A stretch of DNA of 64,000 bases from Alphaproteobacteria bacterium. GTDB taxonomy: Bacteria > Pseudomonadota > Alphaproteobacteria > ATCC43930 > CGMCC-115725. Of the stretch, positions 32,940 through 42,581 are shown one piece after another. A program made the position numbers and the translations under genes. Position 1 is the first letter of the stretch; every line of letters begins with the position of its first letter. The DNA lies in the NCBI GenBank assembly GCA_021325525.1, contig JAJPHB010000079.1, positions 56,442-120,441 on the forward strand, in the 5' to 3' direction. Under the pieces are notes generated by a model, which had not been told where the DNA came from, did no database searches, and worked only from the letters and a program-made list of their open reading frames with translations.

Positions 32940-33905
32940 TCAAGGAACCGCCGCCGCGCAGAGATGGCATTCGACGCGGGCGCCATCCTTGCTGCGCGCC
33001 GGGGGCGGCGTGCCGCGGCAGAGCGGCATCGCCTTCGGGCAGCGCGGGTGGAAGGCGCATCCGGAGGGCGGCTCCAGCGGGTTCGGGAAGGCGGCGCCGA
33101 GGCCGGTATCGGGCAGGCCGAGCCCCGGCTCAGGCGTCAACACCGAGGCGAGAAGCGCCTCGGTATAGGGGTGGCGGGGCCTGCCGAAGAGTGTCTCGCT
33201 CGCGGCCTCCTCGACGATGCGGCCCAGATACATGACGGCGACGCGCGTCGCCATGTGCTCGACGACGGCGAGGTTGTGGCTGATGAGGAGGTAAGTGAGG
33301 CCGAGCTCCCGCCGCAGATCCTGCAGAAGGTTCAGGATCTGCGACTGCACCGAGACGTCGAGCGCCGAGGTCGGCTCGTCGCAGATCAGGATCTCGGGCG
33401 CGGTGATGAGCGCCCGGGCGATGGCGACGCGCTGACGCTGCCCGCCCGAGAGCTGGCTCGGAAAGCTCGCATGGAGGCGCGGCGCGAGGCCGACGCGGTC
33501 CATCATCGCGAAGACGCGGGCGCGCCGCTCGCGGCGATCGCCGATGCCGTGGACACGGAGCGGCAGGGCGATGATGGCGCCCACGGTCTTGCGCGGGTTG
33601 AGGGAGGAATAGGGATCCTGGAAGACGGGCTGGATACGCCGCGCGACCGCCTTGCGGTCGAGCGCCGCCAGGCTTCGCCCTTCGAGGAGGATCGCGCCCG
33701 ATTGCGGCGGCAGCAGGCCGAGCAGCATCTTGGCGATCGTCGATTTGCCGCAACCCGATTCGCCGACGAGGCCCAGAACCTCGCCCTTTTCCAGGCGGAG
33801 CGACACGCCGTTGACGGCGCGCAAAGTCCGCCGCCGGCGCAAGAGGCCGGCGCTCACCTCGAAGCTGCGCGTCACGTCGCGCATTTCGAGGAGGGGCGGC
33901 GTCAT
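32940..33905 (-). CDS. ABC transporter ATPase, oligopeptide/dipeptide type (DppF/OppF-like)
   Basis: The 321-residue product starts at ATG 33905, overlapping the upstream ATPase stop by 4 bases. It has Walker [10 protein letters not shown] (about 47-55), LSGGQRQRV signature, Walker B ILICDEPT and the SHNLAVV switch histidine. The C-terminal oligopeptide-transporter domain has conserved cysteines (CAFHPRCPKAMPLC). It pairs with the preceding ATPase to energise import. It is the last gene of the five-gene operon. Downstream the 112-base gap to the convergent flavoprotein gene shows only a weak 7-bp inverted repeat. Confidence 0.93.
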   Translation of the reverse strand: MTPPLLEMRDVTRSFEVSAGLLRRRRTLRAVNGVSLRLEKGEVLGLVGESGCGKSTIAKMLLGLLPPQSGAILLEGRSLAALDRKAVARRIQPVFQDPYSSLNPRKTVGAIIALPLRVHGIGDRRERRARVFAMMDRVGLAPRLHASFPSQLSGGQRQRVAIARALITAPEILICDEPTSALDVSVQSQILNLLQDLRRELGLTYLLISHNLAVVEHMATRVAVMYLGRIVEEAASETLFGRPRHPYTEALLASVLTPEPGLGLPDTGLGAAFPNPLEPPSGCAFHPRCPKAMPLCRGTPPPARSKDGARVECHLCAAAVP

Positions 33906-34915
33906 GGCGCGGCGGCGGCCGCGGCATTGGCGGCGCATTCACGGGGCGGCAGGAGGCAGCGATAGGCGCGCTGGGGCGAGAGCGGCACGAGCCCGATCCC
34001 GCCGGCGGCGCAGGGCGGCGAAGCGTAGACGCAGCGATTGCGGAAGCCGCACCCCGCGAGCTCGCCCATCAAGCTCGGGACGAGGCCGGGGATCGAGCCC
34101 AGATGCGCTCCGCGCCGCGTGCGCCCGGGCACCGGGATGCAGCGGAGGAGGCCCTGCGTATAGGGATGCATCGGCCGCGCGAAGATGTCGGCGACGGCGC
34201 CGGTCTCGACGATCTGCCCCGCATACATGACGGCGACGCGATCTGCCACGCGGGCGACGATGCCGAGATCGTGCGTGATGAGGATGACGGCCATGCGGAA
34301 CTCGCGCTGGAGCGCCGCGAGAAGATGAAGGATCTGCGCCTGGATGGTGACGTCGAGCGCGGTCGTCGGCTCGTCGGCGATGATGAGCTCGGGGCCGCAC
34401 ATGAGGGCCATGGCGATCATGACGCGCTGGCGGAGTCCGCCCGAAAGCTGGTGCGGATATTGCCGCAGCCGGCTCGAAGCGGCGGTGATGCCGACCTTCT
34501 CGAGCAGGAAGATGGCGCGGTCGCGCGCCTCGGCGCGCGACACCCGGCGGTGGCGCAGCATCGCCTCTTCGAGCTGATTGCCGATTGTGTAGGCGGGGTT
34601 GAGCGCGGTCATCGGCTCCTGGAAGATCATGGCGATCCTGTCGCCGCGCAGATCGGCCATGCGCCGCTCGTCGAGCCTCGCGAGATCCGTGCCGGCGAAG
34701 CGGAGGCGCCGGGCCGAGCGCCGCGCCCGTCTCGGCAGGAGATTCATGAGGGCGAGCGCGGTCAGCGACTTGCCGCAACCCGATTCGCCGACGATGCAGA
34801 AGGTCTCGCCGCGCGCCACGGCAAATGCGAGATCGCGCACCGGCCGCAGCGTGCCGGCCAGCAGCGGGATCACGACATCGAGCCCTTCGACTTCGAGGAT
34901 GGGCTCGCCGATCAA
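33902..34915 (-). CDS. ABC transporter ATPase, oligopeptide/dipeptide type (DppD/OppD-like)
   Basis: The product is 337 residues from TTG 34915, which overlaps the permease stop as TTGA; no ATG or GTG is placed suitably. Translation reads [19 protein letters not shown]. Walker A is GESGCGKSL, the signature LSGGLRQRV, Walker [10 protein letters not shown], and the switch histidine is in LITHDLGIV. The C-terminal cysteines ([14 protein letters not shown]) belong to the oligopeptide-transporter domain. It forms the ATPase heterodimer with the product of 32940-33905. Confidence 0.92.
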   Translation of the reverse strand: MIGEPILEVEGLDVVIPLLAGTLRPVRDLAFAVARGETFCIVGESGCGKSLTALALMNLLPRRARRSARRLRFAGTDLARLDERRMADLRGDRIAMIFQEPMTALNPAYTIGNQLEEAMLRHRRVSRAEARDRAIFLLEKVGITAASSRLRQYPHQLSGGLRQRVMIAMALMCGPELIIADEPTTALDVTIQAQILHLLAALQREFRMAVILITHDLGIVARVADRVAVMYAGQIVETGAVADIFARPMHPYTQGLLRCIPVPGRTRRGAHLGSIPGLVPSLMGELAGCGFRNRCVYASPPCAAGGIGLVPLSPQRAYRCLLPPRECAANAAAAAAP

Positions 34916-35811
34916 TTCCGGTTCTCCGGCGCCGCGAGGTCGCGCAGCCCGTCGCCGACGAGGTTGATGGCGAGCACGAGGGTGAAAAGCGCCAGTCCGG
35001 GAATGGCGATGACCCAAGGGCTGAAGAACATGTACTCCTTGCCCTCGGCCACCATGAGTCCCCAATCGGGCAGCGGCGGCTGCACGCCGAGGCCGAGAAA
35101 GGAGAGCGCGGCGTCGAGGAGGATCGCATTCGCCATCTCTATGGTCGCGATGACGATGAGCGCGTTCATGATGTTGGGCAGGATCTCGGCGAGGATGATG
35201 CGCGCCGTCGAGCAGCCGGTGGCGCGAGCGGCGGCGACGTAGTCGAGCTGGCGCACCTGATGCGTCGCCGCGCGCGTGACGACGGCGAAGCGGTCCCACA
35301 GAAGCAGGCCGAGCACCGCGACGACGATGTGGAGCGAGCCGCCCGCGAGCGCCACCACCGCGAGCGCCACGAGCACCACCGGCATGGCGAGCCGCGTCGT
35401 CACGACGAAGCTCGCGACCATGTCGACGCGGCCGCCGAAATAGCCGGCGCAGAGGCCGAGGCCGGTGCCGATGAGGCCAGAGATGAGCGCCGCGCTGAAG
35501 CCGATGAGGAGCGAGATGCGGGCGCCGAAGAGGAGGCGGCTCAGATAGTCGCGGCCGAGCTGGTCGGTGCCGAGCGGGTCGAGCCAGCTCCCCTTGGCGT
35601 CCCAGACCGGCGGGACGAGGCGGCGCGTGAGGTCCTGCGCGTAGGGATCGTGCGGGGCGAGCCACGGCGCCAGCAGCGCCGCCGCCAGGATGGCGAGGAT
35701 GATAGCGGCGCCGATCATGAAGCCGGCATGGCCGAAGACGCGGCGGCGGAGGAGCGCGCCCGCGGAGGGTTCGAGGATGCGCTCGGCGCCGGAGAAGGTC
35801 TCGACCGTCAT
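34912..35811 (-). CDS. ABC transporter permease (DppC/OppC-like)
   Basis: The 299-residue integral membrane protein has about six hydrophobic segments. The N-terminal segment (IGAAIILAILAAALLAPWLA) is followed by the conserved GTDQLGRDYLSRLLFGARIS. The cytoplasmic EAA loop reads YVAAARATGCSTARIILAEI, the ATPase-docking signature of the Dpp/Opp permeases. It pairs with the DppB-like permease immediately upstream (12-base gap) to form the translocation channel. The stop overlaps the start of the next ATPase gene. Confidence 0.93.
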   Translation of the reverse strand: MTVETFSGAERILEPSAGALLRRRVFGHAGFMIGAAIILAILAAALLAPWLAPHDPYAQDLTRRLVPPVWDAKGSWLDPLGTDQLGRDYLSRLLFGARISLLIGFSAALISGLIGTGLGLCAGYFGGRVDMVASFVVTTRLAMPVVLVALAVVALAGGSLHIVVAVLGLLLWDRFAVVTRAATHQVRQLDYVAAARATGCSTARIILAEILPNIMNALIVIATIEMANAILLDAALSFLGLGVQPPLPDWGLMVAEGKEYMFFSPWVIAIPGLALFTLVLAINLVGDGLRDLAAPENRN

Positions 35812-35823
35812 CGCCCGCGCCCG

Positions 35824-36741
35824 TCACCCGACCCGGATGCGCGGATCGAGGAACGCGTTGAGGAGGTCGGCGAGGAGGGTCAGCACGATGTAGAAGAGCG
35901 CGAGAACAAGGACGATCGCCTGAACGACCGGGAAATCGGCGCGGCTGATCGATTCCCAGCCGAGATAGCCGACGCCGTGCAGGGCGAAGACGCTCTCGAT
36001 GACGATCGAGCCGCCGAGGAAGAAGCCGAGCTGCACGGCGGCGACGGCGACGACCGGAACGATGGCGTTGCGGAGCGCATGCTTGAGGAGGATGGCGGGC
36101 GCCCGCAGCCCCTTCGCCCGCGCCGTCCGAATGTAGTCGGAGGCCAGCACCTCCATCATGCCGGCGCGCGTCAGGCGCATGAAGGTCGGCATGCCGTAAT
36201 AGCCAAGGGCGATCGCCGGCATGACGAAGCTTTTCCAGCTCGCCGTGCCCGAGATCGGCAGCCAGCGCAGCTTCAGCCCGAAGAGGATCATCAGCATGAG
36301 GGCGAACCAGAAGCTCGGCAGCGCCTGACCCACGACCGAGAGCGTCAGGGCGAGGCGGTCGACCCAGGAATTGGGTTTGAGGGCCGCGAGGATGCCGAGC
36401 GGCAGCGCCACGAGAAGCGCGAAGAGAAGAGCCGAGACGCCGAGCGTCATGGTCACCGGCAGCCGCGCCGCGATCATCGCCGCGACCGGCTCCTTGAAGA
36501 AGAAGGAGGTGCCGAGATCGCCATGCAGCGCCTGCCGCGCCCAGGCGAGGTACTGCACCCAGAGCGGCTGGTCGAGACCGTAGGCCTTGCGCACGGCCTC
36601 GACATCGGCGGCGGTCGCCGAGGGTCCGGCGAGCGCCTGCGCCAGATCGCCCGACAGACGCAAGAGGCTGAAGCTGATGATCGAGACGGTGAGCGCCACG
36701 AGGAGCGCCAGCGCCAGGCGTTTCAGGGCAAAGGCGAGCAT
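35824..36741 (-). CDS. ABC transporter permease (DppB/OppB-like)
   Basis: The 305-residue integral membrane protein starts MLAFALKRLALALLVALTVS. It shows the typical DppB layout: first membrane helix, a periplasmic loop (LDQPLWVQYLAWARQALHGD, then DLGTSF), and five further helices. The EAA loop is DYIRTARAKGLRAPAILLKH. It works with the DppC-like permease. It lies 24 bases downstream of the substrate-binding protein gene, clearly in the same operon. Confidence 0.93.
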   Translation of the reverse strand: MLAFALKRLALALLVALTVSIISFSLLRLSGDLAQALAGPSATAADVEAVRKAYGLDQPLWVQYLAWARQALHGDLGTSFFFKEPVAAMIAARLPVTMTLGVSALLFALLVALPLGILAALKPNSWVDRLALTLSVVGQALPSFWFALMLMILFGLKLRWLPISGTASWKSFVMPAIALGYYGMPTFMRLTRAGMMEVLASDYIRTARAKGLRAPAILLKHALRNAIVPVVAVAAVQLGFFLGGSIVIESVFALHGVGYLGWESISRADFPVVQAIVLVLALFYIVLTLLADLLNAFLDPRIRVG

Positions 36742-36765
36742 CGCTCCGCGGCGGCTACGGGACCG

Positions 36766-38277
36766 TCACTTCCAATGCGCCGCATAGAAGCGCGGCACCT
36801 CGTCCGCATCGGGCGAGAAGTCGAGATCGGCGCTGAAGGCGTAGTTGGCGACATAGCTGAACATCGGCAGCCAGTAGATCTCCTCGGCGATGCGCTGCAA
36901 GGCCTGGCGGTAATTCGCCTTGCGCACCGCGGGGTCGATCGCGGTGTCGCCGGTTTCGATCCAGGATTTGAGCTGCGCGTCGCGAGCAAAGTCGTCGGGC
37001 GAGCCGGTGAAGAAATTGCCGAGAATGGCCGACACGTCGTTGATCGAGTTCGAGCCCCAGGTCATGTAGAAAAGCGGCGTCGTCCCCGCCCAGTTCTTGT
37101 CGCGCAGCGCCGCGTATTGCAGATAGGTGAGCTTGGCGCGGATGCCGACGGCCCGCAAATAGCCGATGATGGCCTCCGCCCAGGGCCGCTCGCGATAGGC
37201 GTAGATGTCGATGTCGAAGCCGTTCGGATACCCGGCCTCGGCAAGCAACGTCTTGGCGAGGGCCGGGTCGTAGGCGTAGCGCTTCACCCCCTCATCGGTG
37301 CAGCCGAACTGGCTCGGGAAGCAGGCGGCATCGAGGACGCGGCTGTCGCCGCCGACGAGGTTCTTCACCATGGCGGCGCGGTCGATCGCATGGGCGATGG
37401 CTTCGCGCACGCGCCGATCCTTCACCGGCGTCGCCCCGGAGCGGCCCGCGGCATCGAAGCCGACATAGCCGATCCGCATGGTCTCGGCGGATTTGACCGT
37501 GACGCCCGGCACCTGCCGCAGCTTCTCCGCCTGATCGGCCGGCACCTGCCAGATCCAGTCGATGCTGCCGGTCATGAGCTCGGCGATCTGCGTCGGCATC
37601 TCGGCGATGGAGCGCTGGACGATCCTGCCGATGGCCGGCCGGCCCTTCGGGCTCTCCTTGAAATAGGCGTCGTTGCGCAGGAGCGTGAAGGACTTGCCGG
37701 GCTCGGCCGCCGCCACCTTGTAGGGGCCGGTGCCGACCGGATGCCGGCTCATCCCCTGCGGACCGACCTTGGCGTAGTAATCATGGGGATAGATCGGCAG
37801 GATGTCGGCGAGATATTCGAGCGCCGCCGGGAACGGCGCCTTCAGATGGATGCGCACCGCGAAGGGGCCGGTCTCTTCGACGGACTTGATCCAAGATACA
37901 TTCTGCTGGGTGATGACCTTGTTGGCGGGATCGGCGAGCCAGTTGAGCGTGTAAGCGACATCCGTCGCCGTGAAGGGCGTCCCGTCATGGAAGGAGATGC
38001 CCTGGCGCAGCGCGAAATCGAGCGTCAGCGGATCGACCCAGCGGTAGGATTTGGCGAGCAGCGGCTTGTACTCGCCGGTGCGCGGATCGCGGTCGACGAG
38101 GTTGTCCCAGATCTCGCGGGCGAAGACGATGCCTTCACGCACCGTGTTGAAATACTGGTCGTAGTTCTCGATCTGGGCCGACCAGGCGAGGTTCAGCGTG
38201 TCGTCGGGTTTTCCCGCTTGCGCCGCGGGCGCGATCAGGCCAAGCGCGACGGCGGCCCAGGCCAGCTTGCCTCGCAT
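36766..38277 (-). CDS. Periplasmic substrate-binding protein, family 5 (dipeptide/oligopeptide type)
   Basis: The 503-residue product has a cleavable signal peptide (about 1-21, ending PAAQAGK). The family-5 motif follows as LRQGISFHDGTPFTATDVAY (about 90-110), then HPVGTGPYKV near 165. Two cysteines (DAACFPSQFGC) may form a disulfide. It delivers substrate to the DppBC-like channel. The ligand class (peptide, glutathione, opine or nickel chelate) cannot be fixed from the sequence. It is the first gene of the operon; the 100 bases upstream contain no clear promoter. Confidence 0.92.
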   Translation of the reverse strand: MRGKLAWAAVALGLIAPAAQAGKPDDTLNLAWSAQIENYDQYFNTVREGIVFAREIWDNLVDRDPRTGEYKPLLAKSYRWVDPLTLDFALRQGISFHDGTPFTATDVAYTLNWLADPANKVITQQNVSWIKSVEETGPFAVRIHLKAPFPAALEYLADILPIYPHDYYAKVGPQGMSRHPVGTGPYKVAAAEPGKSFTLLRNDAYFKESPKGRPAIGRIVQRSIAEMPTQIAELMTGSIDWIWQVPADQAEKLRQVPGVTVKSAETMRIGYVGFDAAGRSGATPVKDRRVREAIAHAIDRAAMVKNLVGGDSRVLDAACFPSQFGCTDEGVKRYAYDPALAKTLLAEAGYPNGFDIDIYAYRERPWAEAIIGYLRAVGIRAKLTYLQYAALRDKNWAGTTPLFYMTWGSNSINDVSAILGNFFTGSPDDFARDAQLKSWIETGDTAIDPAVRKANYRQALQRIAEEIYWLPMFSYVANYAFSADLDFSPDADEVPRFYAAHWK

Positions 38278-38379
38278 CCGACCCTCCCCGCCCGAATGGC
38301 GCCTTGTCGACGTCTTGCCGACGGGCAGAGGCTAAAGACCGCGCTGGACGGAAGTCAACGGCGAGGCGCGACTTGCCCT

Positions 38380-38760
38380 TCAGGGCCGACCCGCCGGCGT
38401 CGCGACCCAGGAGGGCGGATCGCTGGCCGGGAAGCTGTGCTCGGAGGCGGCCTCGATCTCGTCGAGGATCGAATGCTCGCCGCGCTTGCCGCTTCCGCGG
38501 GTGTAATAGTCCGGCAGCCGACGCGGCTCCGCCGCGTGGCCGCTGCGGTCGATCCCCAACAGGCCATAAATCGAGCAATGGCCGGAGAGGCCGCGCTGCA
38601 ACAGCGCGGCGCCGCCGAGGGCAAGGCCGATGTTCAGGATGGACGGGCGGCGCAGGGCGTTGAGGACGAGGGCGGCGCCGCCGAGGGCCGAAAGGACGCG
38701 TTCCTTGTCGCCGACATTCCGGCGCGATGCTGCCGTCTGCGCATGCTCCATCGCCGCCAT
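38380..38760 (-). CDS. DUF2892 (YgaP-like) small membrane protein
   Basis: The 126-residue product starts at ATG 38760; an alternative start is 9 bases on, and the frame is open to 38793. Two hydrophobic segments around ALGGAALVLNALRR and NIGLALGGAALLQRGLSG, with HCSIYGLLGI after, match the DUF2892 inner-membrane family. The C-terminal tail is charged and ends FPASDPPSWVATPAGRP, a motif often seen in short alphaproteobacterial proteins. The function is unknown. It lies downstream of the Bax-inhibitor gene, but a terminator at 38830-38867 separates them. Confidence 0.8.
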   Translation of the reverse strand: MAAMEHAQTAASRRNVGDKERVLSALGGAALVLNALRRPSILNIGLALGGAALLQRGLSGHCSIYGLLGIDRSGHAAEPRRLPDYYTRGSGKRGEHSILDEIEAASEHSFPASDPPSWVATPAGRP

Positions 38761-38829
38761 CACCCGTCTCCGCTGAAAGCCGCCCTGTTCCAACGTCGCG
38801 CCGCGGAACCGGTTCCGCGGCGCGGCGGC

Positions 38830-38867
38830 GAAACGAAAACCCGCCCGGAAGCAGCCTTCCGGGCGGG
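38830..38867 (-). terminator. Rho-independent terminator after the Bax-inhibitor-1 family gene
   Basis: CCCGCCCGGAAG (38840-38851) pairs perfectly over 12 bases with CTTCCGGGCGGG (38856-38867) around a CAGC loop. Read on the minus strand, the hairpin begins 28 bases after the stop of the gene at 38895-39611 and is followed by GTTTTCGTTT (38831-38840), a classical T-rich tail. Confidence 0.9.
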
Positions 38868-38894
38868 TCTCGCCGAGATCGGCGGGGTTGCGCC

Positions 38895-39611
38895 TCAGTC
38901 GCGGCGCTGGCCGAAGAACTGGAGCAGCATCAGGAACAGATTGATGAAATCGAGGTAGAGGCGGAGCGCCCCCATGACCGCCTTCTTGCCGGCGATCTGC
39001 CCGTCATCATAGGCGACATACATCTCCTTGATCTGCTGCGTGTCGAAGGCGGTGAGGCCGACGAAGACCATGACGCCGATCACGGAGATGGCGAATTGCA
39101 GCGCCGAGGAGGCGATGAACATGTTGACGAGCGAGGCGATGACAATGCCGATCAGCCCCATGAAGAGGAAGGAGCCGAACTGCGTCAAATCACGCCGCGT
39201 CGTGTAGCCGTAGAGGCTCATCGCCGCGAAAGTGCCCGCGGTGATGAAGAAGACGCGTGCGATGCTGGCCCCGGTGAAGACCAGGAAGATGCCGGCGAGC
39301 GACAGGCCCATCAGCCCGGCATAGACCCAGAACAGCAGCTGCGCCGTGCTCGCCTGCATGCGGCCGATGCCGGCGCTCAGCCAGAAGACGAGGCCGAGCG
39401 GCGCCAGCATGACGATCCACATCAGCGGCGTGCCGGCGATGTGGTAGTAGAAGCCCGAGGCGGCGGCTACATAGGCGACGATGCCGGTCAGCGCCAGCCC
39501 CGAGGCCATGTAGTTGTAGATCTGCAGCATGTATTGCCGCAGCCCGACATCGATGTCGACCTGCGGGACGGCGCCGCGGATCGCCCAGCGGTTACCCGGA
39601 TCGTATGCCAT
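38895..39611 (-). CDS. Bax inhibitor-1/YccA family membrane protein
   Basis: The 238-residue protein has a short hydrophilic N-terminus (MAYDPGNRWAIRGAVPQVDI) and seven hydrophobic segments. The BI-1 signature lies in the last third: LTAFDTQQIKEMYVAYDDG (about 185-205), containing the conserved aspartate pair region of the YccA/BI-1 pH-sensing calcium-leak fold. Bacterial members sit in the inner membrane; some interact with FtsH. The gene is monocistronic, ending at a strong terminator. Confidence 0.93.
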   Translation of the reverse strand: MAYDPGNRWAIRGAVPQVDIDVGLRQYMLQIYNYMASGLALTGIVAYVAAASGFYYHIAGTPLMWIVMLAPLGLVFWLSAGIGRMQASTAQLLFWVYAGLMGLSLAGIFLVFTGASIARVFFITAGTFAAMSLYGYTTRRDLTQFGSFLFMGLIGIVIASLVNMFIASSALQFAISVIGVMVFVGLTAFDTQQIKEMYVAYDDGQIAGKKAVMGALRLYLDFINLFLMLLQFFGQRRD

Positions 39612-39649
39612 GGATTTCCTCGTAAACCCCTTGGGATATGTTCCCGACG

Positions 39650-39680
39650 ATCATATTGGCATAAATCAAGGACGATTCAA
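39650..39680 (-). promoter_or_regulatory. Possible promoter for the Bax-inhibitor-1 family gene
   Basis: On the minus strand, TTGAAT (39680-39675) and TATGAT (39655-39650) are separated by 19 bases, about 40 bases before the start codon at 39611. The -10 is good but the spacer is long. The region is AT-rich compared with its surroundings. Confidence 0.35.
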
Positions 39681-39703
39681 TGGCGGGGGTGGGATCGGGC
39701 GGC

Positions 39704-40021
39704 TCAGATCGTGGGCCCGTTCGGCGTCGCCGGGAAGCCGCCGCCTTGCCCCTCCTCGACCGGCCGCTTCCGGCGGATGATGATGTCGCCGTTCTCGTTC
39801 ATCTGCGGCATCTCGTATTGCGGCACGGCGCGGAGCAGCGTCTCGACCGAGCCCATCATCTTGTCGAACCCTTGCCGCAGCAGCGCCTCCGCCTCCCGCA
39901 TCTGCCGCTCGAACTTCGCCGCCGGCGCGTCGTCCTCCGAGGCGGCGGCGCGCGCGGCGGGCGCCGCCAGGACAAGGCCCGACGCGATGAGGGTGGGGAG
40001 CAGGATGCGCAGGCTCGTCAT
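39704..40021 (-). CDS. Small exported protein of unknown function
   Basis: The 105-residue product has a signal peptide (MTSLRILLPTLIASGLVLAA, cleavage near APAARA|AA). The mature part is charged and helical (FERQMREAEALLRQGFDKMM), then QYEMPQMNENGDIIIRRKRP. I recognise the pattern as a conserved short protein of alphaproteobacteria but know no function. It lies 20 bases downstream of the FtsX-type permease on the same strand, so it may serve that exporter in the periplasm. Confidence 0.8.
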   Translation of the reverse strand: MTSLRILLPTLIASGLVLAAPAARAAASEDDAPAAKFERQMREAEALLRQGFDKMMGSVETLLRAVPQYEMPQMNENGDIIIRRKRPVEEGQGGGFPATPNGPTI

Positions 40022-40041
40022 GGCTTCGCCTTCGGAATGGC

Positions 40042-42579
40042 TCACTCGTTGCGAAGGAGCGGTGCCGCCTTGGCGCCGAGCGCCGTCCAGGTGCCGGCAA
40101 ATCCTATCACCAAAGCGGCAAGGGTGGCGAGCGCCGCCGTGCCGATGACGGCGCCGGGCATGAAGACGAAGCCGCTGTGCATGACGCGCGTCAGCAGGAC
40201 ATACGCCGCGAGCGTCCCGACCGCTCCCGCGACTACCGCCGTCACGAGGCCGAGAAGGCCGTATTCCAGGAGGAAGGCGCGCCCGACGTCGCCGCGCGTC
40301 GCGCCCAGCACTTTGAGCACGACGGCATCGTAGACGCGCCGGCGATGGCCCGCCGCGATGGCGCCCGCCAGCACCAGCGCGCCGGAAAGCAGGGTTATCG
40401 CCGCCATCGCCCGCACGGCGGCGCCCACCTGTTCGAGGATGCGGGCAACCGCCGCGAGCGCCTCCTTGACGCGGATTGCCGAGACATTGGGGAAGCGATC
40501 CGTCACCGCGCGTTCGAGCGCATCCTCGGCCGCGGGCGCTGCCCGCGCCGTGGCGATATGCGTTTGCGGCGCCGCCTCCAGCGTGCCGGGCGCGAAGATG
40601 ATGGTGAAGTTGATGCCGAGGCTCGTCCAATCGATCGCCCGCAGATTGGCGATGCGGGCCGTGATGTCGCGGCCGAGCAGATTGATCGTCAGCGTGTCGC
40701 CGACGCCGACGCCCATCCCGCGCGCCAGCTCGGCATCGAAGGAGATGAGCGGCGGGCCGTGATAATCCGCCGGCCACCACGACCCGGCGACAACGTGCGA
40801 GCCGCGCGGCGGCGTTGCCGCATAGGTGAGCCCGCGCTCGCTGCGGATCGCCCATTGCGCGCCCGGCGCGACTTTCGCTTGCTCGACGGGCACGCCGTTG
40901 ATTCGCGCGATGCGGCCGCGCAGGCTGGGCACGCGCTCGGCGCCGGTGACGCCGGGCGTCGTCGCCATCAAGCGGTCGAAGGCGGTCGTCTGCGAGGGCT
41001 GGATGTCGATGAAGAAGTAGGAGGGCGCCGCCTCGGGGAGCGCCTCCCGCACTTCGCGCAAGAGATTGTCCTCGATGAGGGCGATGGCGACGAGCACGGT
41101 GAGCCCGAGGCCGAGCGAAAGAACGACGCTTCCGGTGGGCGCGCCGGGCCGATGAAGGTTGGCGATGGCGAGCCGCAGGCCGCGCAGGCGCAGCCAGCGG
41201 GCCGGGAGGCGCCCGGCGCCGCGCGCCGCCAGCATCGCCGCCGCGCCCGCGAGGCGGAAGAGGAGCAAGGCCGCGGCGGCGCCGAGGACGAACCAGGCGG
41301 CGATGCGGCGATCGGGAGCGGTCGCGATCGCGGTCGCCGCCAGCGCCGCTGCCGCGAAGACGATGCCAAGGAGATAAGGGAGGCGCGGCCGGCGCGGCGC
41401 CGGATCGACCTCGTCGCGAAAGAGGCTCGCCGCCGGCACGTCGCGCGCGCGGCCCAGCGGCCAAAGCGAGAAGGCGGCGGTGACCAGAAAGCCGAAGAGC
41501 GCCGCGATGAGAAGGGGGACAGGGTAGAGCCCGGGCTCGGCCGTTCCCGGCAGGATGCCGGCGAGGAGCCGCACCGCCAGCGCCGGAACCGCGGCGCCGA
41601 TGGCGAGGCCGAGCAGGATGCCGCCCGCCGCGAGCGCCATGATCTGCGAGAAGTAGAGGCGGAAGACGAGAGCCGCCGGCGCACCGAGGCATTTCAGCGT
41701 CGCGATGGTGCCGATCTTCCGTTCGAGATAGCTGCGCACCGCATTGCCGATGCCGACTCCGCCGACGAGAAGCGCCGTCAGTCCGACGAGGGTCAGGAAC
41801 AGCGTGATCCGGTCGAGAAAGCGCCGGATCGCGGGCGTCGCGTTGCCGGCGTCGCGGACGCGCCAACCGGCCTCGGGAAAGGCGGCGGCGGCGCGGGCTT
41901 CGACATCCTGCGGACGCTGCGGCGGAGCGAGGCGCAGACGGTAGGAATGCGCGAGGAGAACTCCCGGCTGCACGAGGCCCGCCGCCGTGAGGCCGCCTTC
42001 GCCGATGAGGACGTGCGGTCCGAAAATCGCGATCGTGCCGGCGAAGTCGGGCTCCTTCACGAGGCGCGCGCGGATCGTGAAGCTCGCATCCCCGATGCGC
42101 AGACGATCGCCGACTTCGAGGCCGAGGCGCCCCAGCAGCGCCGGATCGACGAGAACGCCCCAATGCCCGTCGCGCTCGGCGAGGGCGGCCGTGAGATCGA
42201 GCGCCGGCTCCAGCCCGACGGCGCCGTAGAGCGGATAGGCGCCATCGACGGCCTTGAGCTCGATGAGGCTGCGCCGCGCCCCGTCCTCCGTGCGCGCCAT
42301 CGCCCGCATCTGCGCCACCTCCGAGAGCGTCCCCGCCTCGCTGAGGAAGCGGCGCTGGTCGGGGCTCGCCGCGCGGTTGGCGAGATGGAACTCGACGTCG
42401 CCGCCGAGCACGGTCCGGGCATCGCCCTTCAGCCCCGCATCGACCGCGGCGGCGAGAGAGCCGATGCCGGCAATGGCCGCGACGCCGATCGTAAGGCAAG
42501 CGAGGAAGACGCCGAAGCCGCGCAGGCCGCCGCGCAGCTCGCGCCGGGCGAGGCGGAAGGCGAGCCACGACGCCCTCAC
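40042..42579 (-). CDS. ABC exporter permease, FtsX/MacB-like (YbbP family)
   Basis: The 845-residue protein has the duplicated FtsX-permease layout of YbbP. The N-terminal helix (LRGFGVFLACLTIGVAAIAG) is followed by a large periplasmic MacB-like domain and then a group of hydrophobic segments. Further segments lie mid-protein, followed by a second periplasmic domain and three C-terminal helices. It pairs with the ATPase gene 2 bases upstream. In E. coli the ybbA-ybbP pair is also divergent from tesA, as here, and is thought to export or extract hydrophobic compounds or lipids. The substrate here is unknown. Confidence 0.9.
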   Translation of the reverse strand: MRASWLAFRLARRELRGGLRGFGVFLACLTIGVAAIAGIGSLAAAVDAGLKGDARTVLGGDVEFHLANRAASPDQRRFLSEAGTLSEVAQMRAMARTEDGARRSLIELKAVDGAYPLYGAVGLEPALDLTAALAERDGHWGVLVDPALLGRLGLEVGDRLRIGDASFTIRARLVKEPDFAGTIAIFGPHVLIGEGGLTAAGLVQPGVLLAHSYRLRLAPPQRPQDVEARAAAAFPEAGWRVRDAGNATPAIRRFLDRITLFLTLVGLTALLVGGVGIGNAVRSYLERKIGTIATLKCLGAPAALVFRLYFSQIMALAAGGILLGLAIGAAVPALAVRLLAGILPGTAEPGLYPVPLLIAALFGFLVTAAFSLWPLGRARDVPAASLFRDEVDPAPRRPRLPYLLGIVFAAAALAATAIATAPDRRIAAWFVLGAAAALLLFRLAGAAAMLAARGAGRLPARWLRLRGLRLAIANLHRPGAPTGSVVLSLGLGLTVLVAIALIEDNLLREVREALPEAAPSYFFIDIQPSQTTAFDRLMATTPGVTGAERVPSLRGRIARINGVPVEQAKVAPGAQWAIRSERGLTYAATPPRGSHVVAGSWWPADYHGPPLISFDAELARGMGVGVGDTLTINLLGRDITARIANLRAIDWTSLGINFTIIFAPGTLEAAPQTHIATARAAPAAEDALERAVTDRFPNVSAIRVKEALAAVARILEQVGAAVRAMAAITLLSGALVLAGAIAAGHRRRVYDAVVLKVLGATRGDVGRAFLLEYGLLGLVTAVVAGAVGTLAAYVLLTRVMHSGFVFMPGAVIGTAALATLAALVIGFAGTWTALGAKAAPLLRNE

Positions 42580-42581
42580 CG

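Noticed and set aside
34825..38958. Very long plus-strand open frame (about 1380 codons) across the peptide transporter operon.
   Set aside because: It is antisense to five clear ABC transporter genes, is highly charged and repetitive in composition, and shows no domain.
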